Below, in pieces: positions 21,858 through 33,931 of a stretch of DNA of 64,000 nucleotides. Source of the stretch: Furcasterigmium furcatum (taxonomy: Eukaryota; Ascomycota; Sordariomycetes; Glomerellales; Plectosphaerellaceae); assembly GCA_001599815.1 (NCBI GenBank), contig BCIA01000001.1, positions 5,088,934 to 5,152,933 on the forward strand, given 5' to 3'. The translations under genes and the position numbers were made by a program. Position 1 is the first letter of the stretch. Each line of letters begins with the position of its first letter. The notes beneath the pieces were generated by a model. The model searched no databases and had not been told where the DNA came from. It was given only the letters and a program-made list of their open reading frames with translations.

Positions 21858-23941
21858 CGGCCCCGGCGCTGGGAAGGGAAGCCGACTCGGTCGAGAGGAG
21901 CAGGTGTCTCGGTGCCCTGTCTGCCACTGACTGGAGGGGGGCGGCTGTGCTGTGCTCACCATCATCTTCTTCATAAGACCAGCCGTTATCGCATTGTTCT
22001 TGGCCCGAGACACAGCAAGCAAAGCAAGCGCCTCGGCACTCTCTCCTTCGGTCGCGGCACAGGTCGGCCGTCCGCCAGATGGCCGAGATCACCCGAGCGC
22101 TTGAACCGCCCCTGCCCCCGTAACACCGCCCCGGCTGGGCGAAACCCCAGACCGGGGGGCCGCGACAAGGGGGGGTGAGCTGGCGTCGAGGGAGCAAGGG
22201 GGAATATATGGGGAAGCGACGGGCTCAGTCGTACGTACCTTCCTAGCGCGGGCGGGCGATTGCGTGCTACACCTACCTACCAAGTCCGGGCAGCGGCGGC
22301 GGCTGCGAGAGAGTGAGCCAAGCTGACGTGATGTGCCAAATGATGTCTCTCCCTCAGCAGGCCGCCAGTCCCCCGCCGGACACCCGCGTCGTCCACCTCA
22401 AATCTTTGCTTCTGCTCTCAGCCTGTGCCGCCCCTATCACCACCACCACCGGGCACCGGGATAGCCACTCCTGGCCACCCCCCCTTTTCCCAGGAAAAGA
22501 GGGCCAAGAAGCAAATCCACGAAATGGTCATCTGGGGCAAGCCAACCCAACCCAACAGAAGCGTGCGTGGGGGAAACAAGGCTGTCCACCCTTCCCCTGA
22601 CTCACCGGCTACGTAATGCCCCCCAAGTCCAGGGCGGGTTGTCGACTTTCACATTGCCTGAACCGAGTCAGCCGATGTCGTCCCGCGCCCACCGCCCGAG
22701 ACACGGCGCTGAAGAAAAGAAGCAAATCAAGCAGGCCGTCCATCTCGATCACACACATGCGGCCTCGCTTGTCAGATCAGCATGCATCAGCTCACTTCCT
22801 CTGTCTGGCCCCCTATCGGCGGCTCGTTCTCCTCCCCCTCCGGCTCACGACCAGATCAACGAGCGAGAGAAAGAAAAACAGACGCCCCAACGGCTGCACT
22901 GGTGAGCTGAGCGCCCCATGGGCGACCCCCCCCGTCCAAGACTCGTGATCGTGCATGGAGATGCCACAGTGTGGTACACAGAGGAACGTCCCCCCTGATT
23001 CCTTACGAGGCGCAGGCCCGGTACATACTGCTTGCTCCCTTGGTCTTCGTCAGCACAGGCTGAAGGGCTGGCAACTAAAAAAGGGCATGTGTAACGCTCC
23101 CGCAGGTCGACGAGGCGTCGAGATTGGACCGCCCGGCGTCGTACCGCTCCAGCGTGTATCCGTCACGAATACGGGGTCTTGGGGGCCTTAACTCTCGGGT
23201 CGAATCGTTTGTGGGGAAGAGCAGCAGCAATGGCGACGCCTTGGTGTGACGTGACCCTTGCTGGCGATCCCTGAGACATGAGGGTTCTTCACAGTCTCAC
23301 GAGACGGCCAAGTGTGCACAGCATATCATGATTCGAGTGAGAGAAAAGAGGTCCCAATAATCTATAGAAGAACAGGTCTGAATATCTGTGGGTCGACACA
23401 AACTGTGCAACCCAACAAACATGAGAGAGCCGAGATAAAACCGTGAAAACAAGAAACCATCGCCTGCCATGCCCCCAGGCTCCTGGAAAATGAGCCATGT
23501 ATACCAAGCCAGTCCATCCAGTTGTCTATAACGTGATGTCTCTCGAGAAACCCATGTCCGCGGCAGCCCGGCTACCGCATGGTGGAGAAGAGAGGAGAGA
23601 AAATTTGCAAAAGCCAAAATGGTATATCGCCGTGGAAAAAACCACTCGTTCTCACCCCGGAAAGGGAGTCGGTTCATCCAAACCCAACCGTTCCATCGAG
23701 GAAGCCTGTCTAACCATCTGAACCACAACGGCCTAGATTGACCAGGAGAAGCGCCTGTCCTCCGCGCGAGATGCTGAAATTAAGGAGAAGGGCGGACTCC
23801 GTTGGTTGGTCGCAGGTAGACCGAATCAAAAGTGCACATTGAAACGCCAGTCTATTTCCGTGTATTGCTTCGTGCCCAAGTCGTCAAGTCGTTTCGAAAT
23901 TCTGGCACCGGGTTGCCGTGCCACGTCCGCTGGTGCGACGC

Positions 23942-25141
23942 TTACATTCGGTCCATGAGATCGCCACCGGCAACGCTGCCAGTGGTGGAGCTCCTGCCGC
24001 TGTTGAAGCCCTCGTTCGAGGACAGCAACTCGTGGACGCCGATCTTGGGAACGGGGAGTTTCCTGCTGCCGTCGGGGCGGCTGATGATGTCGCTCAGGGA
24101 CATGCCGTTGCTGCGGGGCGCACCGGTGGCGGCGCTGGGAGGGCTGTGGAAGGGGATCTCAGTCCTCGGCTCCAGAACACCCAGGGCAGGCTGCAGAGAA
24201 GGCTGCAGGGACAGAGCACGGAAAGGTGGCAGCTTTACGTCGTCCGAGGGGCGAAGGCGAGGCGAGTGAGCCGGCGTGGCGATGGGAGTATGATCCGGGG
24301 TAGGCGAGAGCGAGTCGTGGGAGAAGGTGGGAGACGAGGGAGCAGTGGAGTTGGGCGAGTTGGGGCGCGAACGCTTGGCATGCCTGTAGGAGGACGAGTA
24401 GTGCTCGTCGTGGTGCTCGTCGTTGGAGTGACTCCTCGACATGTGGTAAGCAGACAAGTTCTGGTGACCGCGGGCAGGCATGAAGGGATAGTGGCGTCCA
24501 AAGTTGGAGGGGCCAGTCTCGCGCTCAACCTGGTTGGCGGCCTTGGCCAGGATGGAGATATCCATGCTGGAGTTGCTCTGAGGGCCCCGGTTGAAGCCGT
24601 GCATCGGGGAATGGTTGGGCATAGCGAATTGCGAGTACGAGTGAGGGGGCGAGTGGTTCGGCGAGGACAGGCTCGAGGTGGGCGCGGAACGAATAGTCTT
24701 AGGACCGGGAGGAGGCATCATCATCTCCGAGTGCATGTGAGCCTGGGGACCCGAGTTGTACTGGTTCTTGCCCCTCCTCGAATTCGGGTTGCTGTGTATC
24801 CTGGAGTGACGGGTGAGCTCGTCGGAGCGAGAGAACTTCTTGCTGCAACCAGGGAACTGGCAAGCATGCGGCTTCTCGCCGGTATGAGTGCGGATGTGGC
24901 GGGTCTGATGCTCGAGGCGGTGGAACGCCTTGTCGCAGAGAGGGCACTTGTAAGGACGGGGCAGCTCGTTGGGGTTTTCGGAGGACTGCGCGCCGGGCAG
25001 AGGCCCGTTGGGCTTGAGCTGCTGAACAGTGCCGGACATGTTGGTGTCTCCGTCCGCTTGCTGGGTTGGCTGGCTCTGCTGGGCAGTTTTCGACTCCTCC
25101 TGGTCGGGGTTTAAGAGGTTGGCGAACTGTGAGCGCTGCAT
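23942..25141 (-). CDS. creA: carbon catabolite repressor CreA/CRE1
   Basis: Nuclear C2H2 repressor of genes for alternative carbon sources when glucose is present; binds SYGGRG. Intronless, 399 aa from the ATG that begins MQRSQFANLLNP, the conserved CreA start. Two zinc fingers lie at residues about 66-86 (CPLC...H...H) and 94-116 (CQFPGC...H...H), joined by HTGEKPHAC and followed by the basic segment SNPNSRRGKNQ. Downstream are the conserved TIRSAPTSSLSSPNHSPPHS region, an acidic/His stretch with HDEHYSSSYRH and the basic KRSRPNSPNS, and the repressor-type segment VKLPPFRALSLQPSLQPALG. The C-terminus has MSLSDIISRPDGSRKLPVPK. The frame stays open 84 codons upstream of this ATG (to 25393), but that part resembles leader sequence. 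The region before the fingers is short (about 60 residues). Confidence 0.96.
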   Translation of the reverse strand: MQRSQFANLLNPDQEESKTAQQSQPTQQADGDTNMSGTVQQLKPNGPLPGAQSSENPNELPRPYKCPLCDKAFHRLEHQTRHIRTHTGEKPHACQFPGCSKKFSRSDELTRHSRIHSNPNSRRGKNQYNSGPQAHMHSEMMMPPPGPKTIRSAPTSSLSSPNHSPPHSYSQFAMPNHSPMHGFNRGPQSNSSMDISILAKAANQVERETGPSNFGRHYPFMPARGHQNLSAYHMSRSHSNDEHHDEHYSSSYRHAKRSRPNSPNSTAPSSPTFSHDSLSPTPDHTPIATPAHSPRLRPSDDVKLPPFRALSLQPSLQPALGVLEPRTEIPFHSPPSAATGAPRSNGMSLSDIISRPDGSRKLPVPKIGVHELLSSNEGFNSGRSSTTGSVAGGDLMDRM

Positions 25142-25774
25142 GTGGATGACTGTGCCGGGTGTCTCCTCTACAATAGCTGTGCAGGGGACGACACGGTCTG
25201 TCCAGGTACGATGAATGCCAGTCTCGTGGAACTGGCTAATGCAAATATTTCGTGGTTTTAAGGTAGGCTGCGGAACCTCTGGCACAAGTCGATTCCGGTC
25301 GAATATCGAGTGTGGTGAGGGCAGCGATAAGGCGGTGGTGAGCGCGATATAAATAGGATGCGAGATTCGCGTCGAGGACGGTCGAGGCTTCACTGGTAGA
25401 TGAGGCCGGAGGTCAGATGCTTGGTTGGGAGAGCTGGGGATCGAGTTGGGCTTTCAGCAGGCGCCGTGTGTGAGAGTGTTGGTGGTGCGTACTTTGCTTC
25501 CAAAAGAAGGAATAAATGATCGCCTCGGGCGGGAAGGGGGGACGGGGCTTTACATTTAAATGGGCATGCGGCGGGCGTGTTTGGCGTGCTGGGGCCTGGG
25601 GGCGGCGCTCCTGTCGGTGGTGGGCGTGGGCGGCGCGGGCGTGGGGAGGGAGGGCAGGGCAGGAGGGACTGGTGGTGGGCTGTTTCTTTCTTTCCCGGCG
25701 GGTTCGGTCAGAATATCCACGGCGTCCCTGTTTTTTCTTTTCGGACACGCCCCGACAGTCCAAAGGGCAGGTAC

Positions 25775-25899
25775 CTGGGGAGTGGGGAGTACATCGGGGT
25801 GAGACCGGGGCAGATTCAGGCTCTGGGGGGTGAGAGGCGGAAAGGCCCTGCTGGCAACAGCGGCTAAAGGCCAGGCACCTGCCCTGCGCTGAGCTGGGG
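25775..25899 (+). promoter_or_regulatory. cluster of CreA-type sites (SYGGRG)
   Basis: Five matches to the CreA consensus on the plus strand: 25775-25780 (CTGGGG), 25782-25787 (GTGGGG), 25805-25810 (CCGGGG), 25823-25828 (CTGGGG) and 25894-25899 (CTGGGG). They lie about 630-760 nt upstream of the creA ATG. The first two are one base apart, and paired sites are the arrangement often needed for CreA action. The stretch is G-rich, so some matches may be chance. Confidence 0.5.
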
Positions 25900-26673
25900 A
25901 AGAGCCCAGAAGAAGGAACGGGGGGTGGTGCGAGTGCGGTGAGGTATCTCCTGGCCCGGGTACCTCCTGCCCCCTCCAGCCTTGGCTGAGTTTTTTTTCC
26001 CTCTGTCGCCTTGGCCCTCTTTTCTTCTGCTAGTCTCTTCTTTGGGGGGGAAGAGATTTTGGGAAGCCCTCGGGTCGGGGAAGTGGGGTACGTGGAGGCT
26101 CCACGCCCCCCCCTGGGAGGGGCGTGCAATCTGTCGTTTGGGGGGTTACGATGCTGCGGAAATTCTGGCGGGGAAGGATTGAGACCAGGGTGTGCCGATA
26201 AGACACCCCGTGGCTCTGCTTCTCGTCAGGCAGCCCGGGGCCCGGGGCTCTCTGCCTGGATCCTGCCTCACCCGGCCCGCTGCGACTGAGTTGCCATGTC
26301 CTAGAACTATCCTCACGGGGCATCTCCCGAGACTTTTCCAGGGCACCTGGGCTCAGCTCACGCTCAGTCGCTCTGCTGGAATTCGCGGTCCGTATCACGC
26401 CTTGCTGGTGCCCCGGCATTTCCCCATGATTGGACACCTCGTCCTGGCCGTGGCTATCCTGTTCTCATCAATGGCCACTGGCACCATGACAGCTCAGGAT
26501 GGCACAATTGGCCCCCTTTTCCACTGGCTTGGCTTGATATCTGGATGGCCAACTTGGGGCCTTGGAGCTGAAACACTGTGGTCACCCTCGAGCAGGGTGT
26601 TTGTGCGCCCTCGCGCCGCCTTCGAGTCACGCGTGGTCTCTCAGTGACCAGACATGGCGGATCACGCAGTCAA

Positions 26674-26692
26674 CCCATGGGGTCCCCATGGG
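26674..26692. repeat. 9-bp inverted repeat with 1-nt spacer
   Basis: CCCATGGGG-T-CCCCATGGG: the two arms are exact reverse complements. Function unknown; it could be a dimeric factor site or chance. Confidence 0.6.
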
Positions 26693-29600
26693 TCCGGATT
26701 CTCCAAACGCCATTTTACGGGATGGATCACACTGGCACACAAGATTCCGGCCCTCATGATCACACAACGCTCGGCAACAACACCGGGAGGGCTTCGGCGT
26801 CTGTCTAGCACCCTGGCGTGTGGGGGATCTCACCAGGCTCTTCGACACCCATCTTCCCGCTTCTGAGACGCGGGCTTGACATGCCAACGACCCCAGACCA
26901 CCCGGACTTGGCATTTTGCTTCACCCACCTGTCCTCCTTGCCCCCAACCGTCGGCTCGTTTACTTGTTCGTCGTCCAATAACTCGGCTGTCGGGTAGGTG
27001 AGCAACGAGCAGTGCATGGCCGAAGGAGATCTGCGGGCCCGGCTGCGCGTAATTCTCAGAAAGACCTTGTTGAACCTCTGTTCAGCGCCAGTCAAGGCTC
27101 CGCGCCTCTGCCCGTCAATTTGGATCCATCTTCGTCCGATCTGGCGAGCACATGGCGGCATGCAACTCTTCGATGCGCTTACCGGCATGGCACTATTGAG
27201 ATGGGCTGTCCCTGGCCGAGGCCCAGAGAATTGCCTCCTTTGCAATCCTTTGTTTTTCACGCCCAAAGCACAAGTCTCCTCGGCACACAGAACTATCAAC
27301 CACCGCGCAAGCATGCCCATGGACCACAGGACGCCGAACATTCTCGTCTCGGTGTCCTCGGTAATCCCTGCCGAGGCACCGGGCCGGGAATCGACTTGCT
27401 CCACGATTCCTATCTACAGGGGCACGGGCTCTCGGCGTCACCAGGGATCCTGTTTATCCGCCCATCCCTAACACCACCGGGTGGGCCACTGTCCCCTTTC
27501 CCACCCGCTCGTGGCCATGTCTGACACAAGGAAACCAGACGATTCACCCAAACTTCCCAGCTGTTACAAGCTTCGTTCGGGTTTGTCGTAGGCAATATTG
27601 GCTGAATAAATGTCAGGCGTGAAGCCATGAGCTCTTGCTCCCGCCGAGGCCGCTTGTCACTTCTCAAGTACACTGCACTGGCGGAAAGCCGGGAACTCAT
27701 CCTGTTCCAGGCAGTGGCGGGACTCCAGGGACCTGGTCGTTTCTGGGGCGTACCGTTTGTCGCTCACCCGAGAAGCCATGCCAGGGCCCTCAGGGGGCTA
27801 GAGCAACCCCAGACCACAACGGGTCAGGCGTGGGGGTTTATCTGGTTTTCGTCTCTCGCTGAGTGTTCATCACCCGCTCCGACCAACAGGGTATTGCTGT
27901 TCCACCAAACAACGCCAGCATTCCAGGTCCGTCGTGAGCGATCGCACCACGCTTGGTCGCTCCATTCGTAGTATCATGCCTCAGTAAGGAATATCATTGG
28001 CCACCTAGGAGATAGCCAGTCAGCATTCAGACACCCAACAGTCGTCACGATCAAGGGGAACAGGAGCTGACGTGTCACAGGCAGTGGCCAGCAATGCCCT
28101 CTTCCCATAGCCCCGTTCAAGCTCCTTTTGTGGCCGCTGCAACCCTGCTATTTATGCCCGATGACTCTTTAATGCCGAGCTCCATCAGCATGCCAGGGGC
28201 GTGCAGTCGCATTCAGGTCGAGATCCAGTCCACTCACTCCAACGAGGTGGTGCCAGAATGAGGCGACCTCTACCGAACAGCGTTTAACCCTCGAGAAAGC
28301 GGGCAGCTTAAAGAAAATCTGGGCTGGCGAAGGACTCCTGTCGTGGAGGAGAAGGTACTTCTGGCTCGGCACCTGTCTTCCGCTGCAGTCTCTCTCAGAG
28401 GTCTCCCCGGCTCCAACCAGTCTACTAGTACTGCAAAGAACGTCGAATCTGGGTCTGGAGGAAGATCTCGTCCGGTCCTTAAACCTGGGGATTTGCGGAG
28501 AAACCACACCACCAGCATCGCTCTCACTTGTCGAAGGGGGGGGGCTAGGCGCTGCCCCATTGGGGCAGGTCCCTTGCCAAAAGGAGAAGTTGGTCGCGCA
28601 GAAAGGGGGTAGGAAATCTTCCGACGGCTTCCACGATCATCTTGCATATGTGCGCACTGCAAATCCGTTACACCGTGTCTGCGTGGCCCTCTTTCTGAGA
28701 TTGAGAGCCCAGCAGTCTTTCTCTTCCCTCCAAATGGCGACGGGGGGATGAGCAATTTTGCTTGTGGGAGCTCAGTCTGACGGATCACCACTCGACGTGG
28801 TCCAGGGGCAATGACTGAGATAAGAGAGACCACACTAGGTGGGCTTATCACTCGCAATGACTCGGCTCCAGCTCTACCCCAGGCACCTCCAGGTTTCGGT
28901 CTTCTGGCGTGCTTCCAGTCCCCCGAGACGAGGTGTGGCAGTTTGTTCTTCCATTCGCCTCCCGGAGCGAGCGAGTCAGCCGAGGACCGCGCCAAACGGG
29001 GAAACTGACTCTGATCCCGAAATCACTTGCCACGGCTACGCTTGGCATGACACGACGCGGGCGGGCCTCACTATCTTCGGAGCAAGGAAACCAGGGCTCT
29101 TGCTGGACTTTGGTGGCATGAATGGAAGTGGGAAGAACAACAACATTCTTATCAGCCGACGAAGGAATGCTGAGGAAGGCCCTTCCCCGGACAGAATCCC
29201 GCTGGTGTCTCTCACGCCCTCCCCGCAGTGCTCATGCGTGAGATGGCGTGATAAGCGCACCCCAGATCCGCAGATCGGAGGCTCTTGGGAGCCGGGCTTG
29301 CGGGCGACAGCCTCACCACGACTGATGCTAAGTGAGATAGGCAACCCGACTTGCCGACTTGATGCTCGCTCGGGCTTCGGGTGGTCCTGTCGACGCAGAT
29401 TATGCCTGAGCGGTCAAACATGCGGGATTTTGACCGAGGCCTCTCAGAAGAGGCGAGTAATACGAGGCCAGGCCCTCAGAGTGCGCGCTCCCTATCGCAG
29501 TGAAGAAATCCAATACACGTGGTTCCAGCTTCGGCGATAGTCGAGGCGCACCCCCTGCGCGCCCCATCTTCGGCGAGGGAATTGAACGGAGATGTCGTTC

Positions 29601-32205
29601 GGTGAAATTTGACGGTGAAGAGCGCAAAAAAAGCCGCCGCGACTTGGAACGCTCCATCTGTCATTGATTCCCGAGCGGATACGGGCACCCCCTTCTCCGC
29701 CGCCCAGCCAAGTGGAAAGGGTCGTCGTCTTCACCCTCGCTCACTTTTCAGTGTCCAGCGGCGGAATAAAAGGCTTGGCCGGGCGGACCCGCGAAATTCC
29801 GGTCGACTCACTCCCACAGTGAAGCGATTCCGAGACGCTCCGATGACAGACCAAAACCCGCTCACGTCGCCTCGACCGACTGATGAGAAAAGGCGGTAAT
29901 GCTTGGAGGTGCCCGAATGGGAAAGACGAGTTGGTGGGTTCGAGAAGCACTAGGGGCCTTGAATTCAACGACACCCGCCTTATCGCCCTATAACGCATTT
30001 GACTTTTGGCTTGAGGTCACCCTGAGCGCAATGGTGTAAGGCCTTCAGCCGTTCTCGTCACCAGCCAACTGCTTGGCGGTGAAGGAGACCTTGCTCTAAA
30101 AATTATCATCACATGTCAGACAGAGCCCAGATGATTTAGTAGAGAACAAAACGATAGAGCACTGACCCAGGGCAGCCCTCACACCCTTCACATTGGTGGG
30201 TGTACTAAAGTCGCGAGACCGTTCGTTGTTCATTTCACGACAGCACTCGGCCATCCTATGATATGTACCCAGGGAGGGACAGGGAACAGAACTTACAAGT
30301 TCCCATGGCTTTTCAGCCAGAAGTGACGCAACCAATCCCATCAGCTTACGTACTTACAAGGTAGCCGGATGAATATACCGACACAACACCTGAGTCCCGA
30401 CACTCCGTCTCAGGGTCCACACTCTAAACGACCACAGTCTCCTTGGTGACCCTTTCCGGGACACGTCGAATACTGTCTTTTGAGGGCTTGCGTGTCTTGC
30501 TGAATGCATGCCTAGTACTCGAGACTCGAGACTCTGGCCAAGTAAACCGTGGGCAGTGGCGGACTCTTTTCCGATAACGGGCCCCGATGTCCCGCACTTG
30601 TGACCGGCGCGGCCAAGCGAAGCATTGATTCCTGCCTTGATCTTCGATGTCGAGCCGAAACGTCTGCCAGGGAAATGCCCTGCAGACGAGGCCAGCAGGT
30701 GTGCCACCTCCCACCCCAGAAAAGAGACTCGCATTGATCAGAGCAGGGATGCAACGCGGTCTTCCAGACAGGCAGGCAAAACGGGGTTTTGCCCGCCGTG
30801 TGGAGAAATGCAATCCCGCAGGCCACCCGACTCGTGCGGGTGGTGCTGGTGGCCAGGATTGCCCTGCTGGTTTCTCGACGAGACGTGTTGCGCAAGCTGA
30901 GCCCCTCCCATCCTGTCGACGATACACCGTACTTCCTTCCAGCGTACTCGGAGCCAGCCCGCAATGCGCCGTTTTGCAACAACGAGCTTGACTGCATTCA
31001 GCCGTGGGCGCATCTTGGCTATATTGCGCCGAGCCCAGATGCCTCTGGAGTAGCCAGAGCGGGGTGTTGGTGTGTTGGGTGAACCAGAGTGTCGGGGCGT
31101 GATGGCTTCGGGGCACGGCGCTACCCCGCTGTCACATTATTGAGGGCGGAGAATCCGGGGGGCGACCGCCTCATTTACCCTGGGATGCCGTCGAGTCAGT
31201 ATTCTCTCGGGCTGAGGGCTGTGATGATAGTGCCCATCCCGATGGGTCTGGACTGCATCAGCTGACTATGGGGTGCTGCGGTGGCTCCCCCTTGGGGGGC
31301 CAAGTAGAAGGTCTCGTGAAGGTTGCGATGGGGCACCAAGGGCCGACAATGGAGGGAGAGGCCCGGATGTCGGTCCCGGTGCTTTCCCCCAGTTGTAGGA
31401 ACTTTGGCACTGGGGTCTGGTGCGTCCCGCTCTGGCTGGCCGTGGAATATGAATCCGAGCAGCGTACGAAGTTGGGCACGAAGCCTTCTGATGCAAAGAC
31501 CAAGACCAACCATGGGCCCATCTTGAGCGTATTCCTTCTTAGCAGCGGCACCTTCGGGTCTGGGCAGTGCAACGTCCTGGCGGTGTAGCATTCGGGATAT
31601 TTGGACAATGTGATGCGTACATGCTGCGTTGGTCGATGCCAGATCAACCTCGGAGTGTGATGCCCCGAGACTGCTTCGGGCGGCCGGGAGGACAGACTTC
31701 GGCGAGAAGCCGGATAAAGACAGAAGCATGGCCGTGTTAATACCTACATCAGGAATGGCGATCCGGTTGCTTTGGGCCGGAGGAAGGGCCATTCATTAAT
31801 GACTTGTTGGTTGACATGTCGTTGCGACAAGCCGGGTTGGCAGGAGGTTACTCTCCCCTCAAACGGCACTCAGGACGAAGATTTCTGTCTTGAAGTCCCA
31901 TTCAAGATGAGAGGAGATAGTGGAATTGTTGCATTGCATATGGTGTCTCAATAGTTGATTATAGTAGGCGGGCAATGGGGTTAACGGTGGCAGGATTTTG
32001 TGACGTCTTCAGGAGTGAGATGGGTGTACAGATATGTTTGGACTTGTTGGACGACGGATGGCAGTTGCGGCTCTCGCGCCTGCTGCCTGAGTGGCGCATT
32101 GTGCGAGGAAGTGGAGTGGCACTGTCCAGTCACATAGGTTACCGCGACATCCCAACCAACTGAAGCGCGACACTTTTTTGTGTGCGCGCTGCACGCGACA
32201 TCAAC

Positions 32206-33931
32206 ATGGACAGGTACCACGAGGTCCATGAGAAAGACGAGGCCAGTTTTGATTTATCCTCTACCCGTATGTCCATGCTGCCCCCCGCCCCGACCGCCCA
32301 ACGCTACGATACCTTGCTCTGACACCGAAACGCAGATCGACTGCCCACCATCTCAGCCGCGGATGCCTTGGAAGACCTCGAGCACCATGCATCTCGTTTC
32401 GTGTCCACAGGCCTCGATCAACTAGACAGGTTGCTGGCACACTGTTCTCCTCACGATGCATTGGCTTTGGAAGCTAGAGGGGGGCTTCCAAGGGGGCAGG
32501 TCACTGAGGTATGGGGTCCGCCCGGCTCTGGGAAGACGGCATTCGGGTGAGTTCATGCCAGCCAGCACTGTCGGGCTGAAATCGAGAATTTAACCACTTG
32601 GTGTCTGGTAGGATACAACTGGCTGCGAATGCGCTGTCAGACGGCGAAGCTGCTGTTTGGGTTGGTCGGTCTTCCGCCCTCCTGGCGCATCCTGCTGGTC
32701 CAAATGCCGGACGACTAACATCCGAGCAGATTGTTCGCACGCGGTTTCTGGTCGCCGGGTGGCCGCTGTTACACATGCCCTGCAAGCTGCGCATACAGAG
32801 CCGGAATCATTTCCCGAGTCTCCAGGTGATCACCTTGCGCACTACCACTGTCCCAGTCTACCACACTTGGTTGCTTTGCTGTGCCGACCAACCGCGGCTA
32901 CGGTACCGCCAAAGACTGCAGTGATCGTGATTGATTCACTTTCAGTATTGATCAACTGCGCGTTCCCCAAAAGCGCCGACAACAAGCCGGGGTCAACTAA
33001 TGGGAAAGGTTCGTGGGAACCGACGCATGTCGAGTGCAAGGATGCCGCCCTGCTGACAAGCCGCACCAACTACAGGCCCTGGACTGTCGGCCAAGAGGCT
33101 GCAGACCCTGCAGTATCTGATCAGTGCTCTGCAGAAGCTTGCGGCCACTCGCAACTGTGTCGTCGTCGTCTTGTCGCAATGCGCGACTAAGTTGCAATCA
33201 GAAAGCGGAGCTACACTCGTCCCCTCCATCAACGCGACCGTATGGGAACAGGGTATCTCGACAAGGCTCGTCTTGTTCAGGGATTGGGTCTGGAGAAATC
33301 ACGAGCCTTCCACCGCCCGCTTTGCTGGAATCCAGAAGCTCGAGGGCAAGTCTGGTCCAGAAGCTATCCAGAGCGTGGCGGCATTTAGTATCGCGCCGGT
33401 CAGTCCCCTATCGACTGCATGTGTGGCCTCTGATCTCTGCGCCCGCCAGTCAGGCGGTATTGAGGGGAGATGAGGCTCTGCTAGGGGCCATGTGCTGACT
33501 TTAGGATCTAGGCGGGCCTAATTGGAATCCACCACGACGCTAGCCAGGCTTCTGTAGTCGTTCCTGCAGGGTCACGGTCGAAGCGCAAGGTCGGGGATGC
33601 GGGACTCGAGGTGCCTGACAGCGACGAGGATGACGAGGACTATGGTTGGGAAGAGGAAGATGATGCCTCCGCCCCTATCCCACCACAAACACAAGGGAGC
33701 GAGGATCTCATCCTCGGTGTCAATCGATACGAGGAAGAAGATGAGGAAGATGCCGGCGATGGCGAGGTGGGCGACGACGGCAGCCACCTCACCGGCCCGT
33801 TCACCGGCGAATACCCCGGGGAAATGGAAGAAGCAGGACGGGGTGACCTGGCCGATCATCAAATGCCGACCAGACGCCGGAGCATCAACACCTCAGCTGA
33901 CACCGACGCTCACCAACCACCACCGTCGTGA
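32206..33931 (+). CDS. Rad51 paralogue (Rad55/RAD51C-like recombination ATPase)
   Basis: RecA-fold ATPase of the kind that helps load Rad51 during homologous recombination. Six exons inferred: 32206-32266, 32336-32546, 32612-32664, 32730-33008, 33076-33398 and 33512-33931 (448 aa), with phase preserved at each junction. Motifs: FVSTGLDQLDRLL and GGLPRGQVTEVWGPPGSGKT (Walker A GPPGSGKT), then IQLAANAL, AVWVDCSH (its Asp is split by intron 3), Walker B AVIVIDSLSVLIN, and VVVVLSQCATK followed by STRLVLFRDWVW, as in Rad51 paralogues after the L2-like loop. The C-terminus after AGLIGIHHDASQ carries a basic patch (SRSKRKVG) and then a strongly acidic tail (VPDSDEDDEDYGWEEEDDA), unlike RecA itself. 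The intron 3 donor (GTCGGT) is weak, but it alone restores the VWVD motif. Distinguishing Rad55 from RAD51C or XRCC3 needs a phylogeny. Confidence 0.85.

Larger units (their letters stand above)
20577..23941. other. intergenic, gene-poor
   Basis: About 3.4 kb between the start of the CFEM gene and the 3' end of creA. No supported gene. It holds short tandem repeats at about 21229-21258 and 21835-21857 and a CAC-rich stretch near 22440. The part next to 23941 probably contains the creA 3' UTR. Confidence 0.5.
25142..32205. other. large non-coding region upstream of creA
   Basis: About 7 kb without a supported gene, between creA (minus) and the Rad51 paralogue (plus), so it contains both promoters. 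The first kilobase from creA is G/C-skewed and carries clustered CreA-type sites (25775-25899). A 9-bp inverted repeat lies at 26674-26692. Open frames of up to about 240 codons occur on both strands (for example 28270-28995 minus, 28839-29540 plus, 30424-31116 minus), but none has family motifs or coherent composition. Confidence 0.5.

Noticed and set aside
23918..25114. 398-codon open frame antisense to creA
   Set aside because: Gly/Arg/Val-rich mirror of the CreA frame without conserved motifs; CreA has zinc fingers and family regions.
28270..29540. Pair of 230-240-codon frames on opposite strands in the gene-poor block
   Set aside because: No signal peptide, domain or splice pattern; such lengths are expected by chance in GC-rich DNA.
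29917..29970. GGTTCGAG near 29938, considered as a tRNA B box
   Set aside because: No acceptor or anticodon stem can be folded around it.
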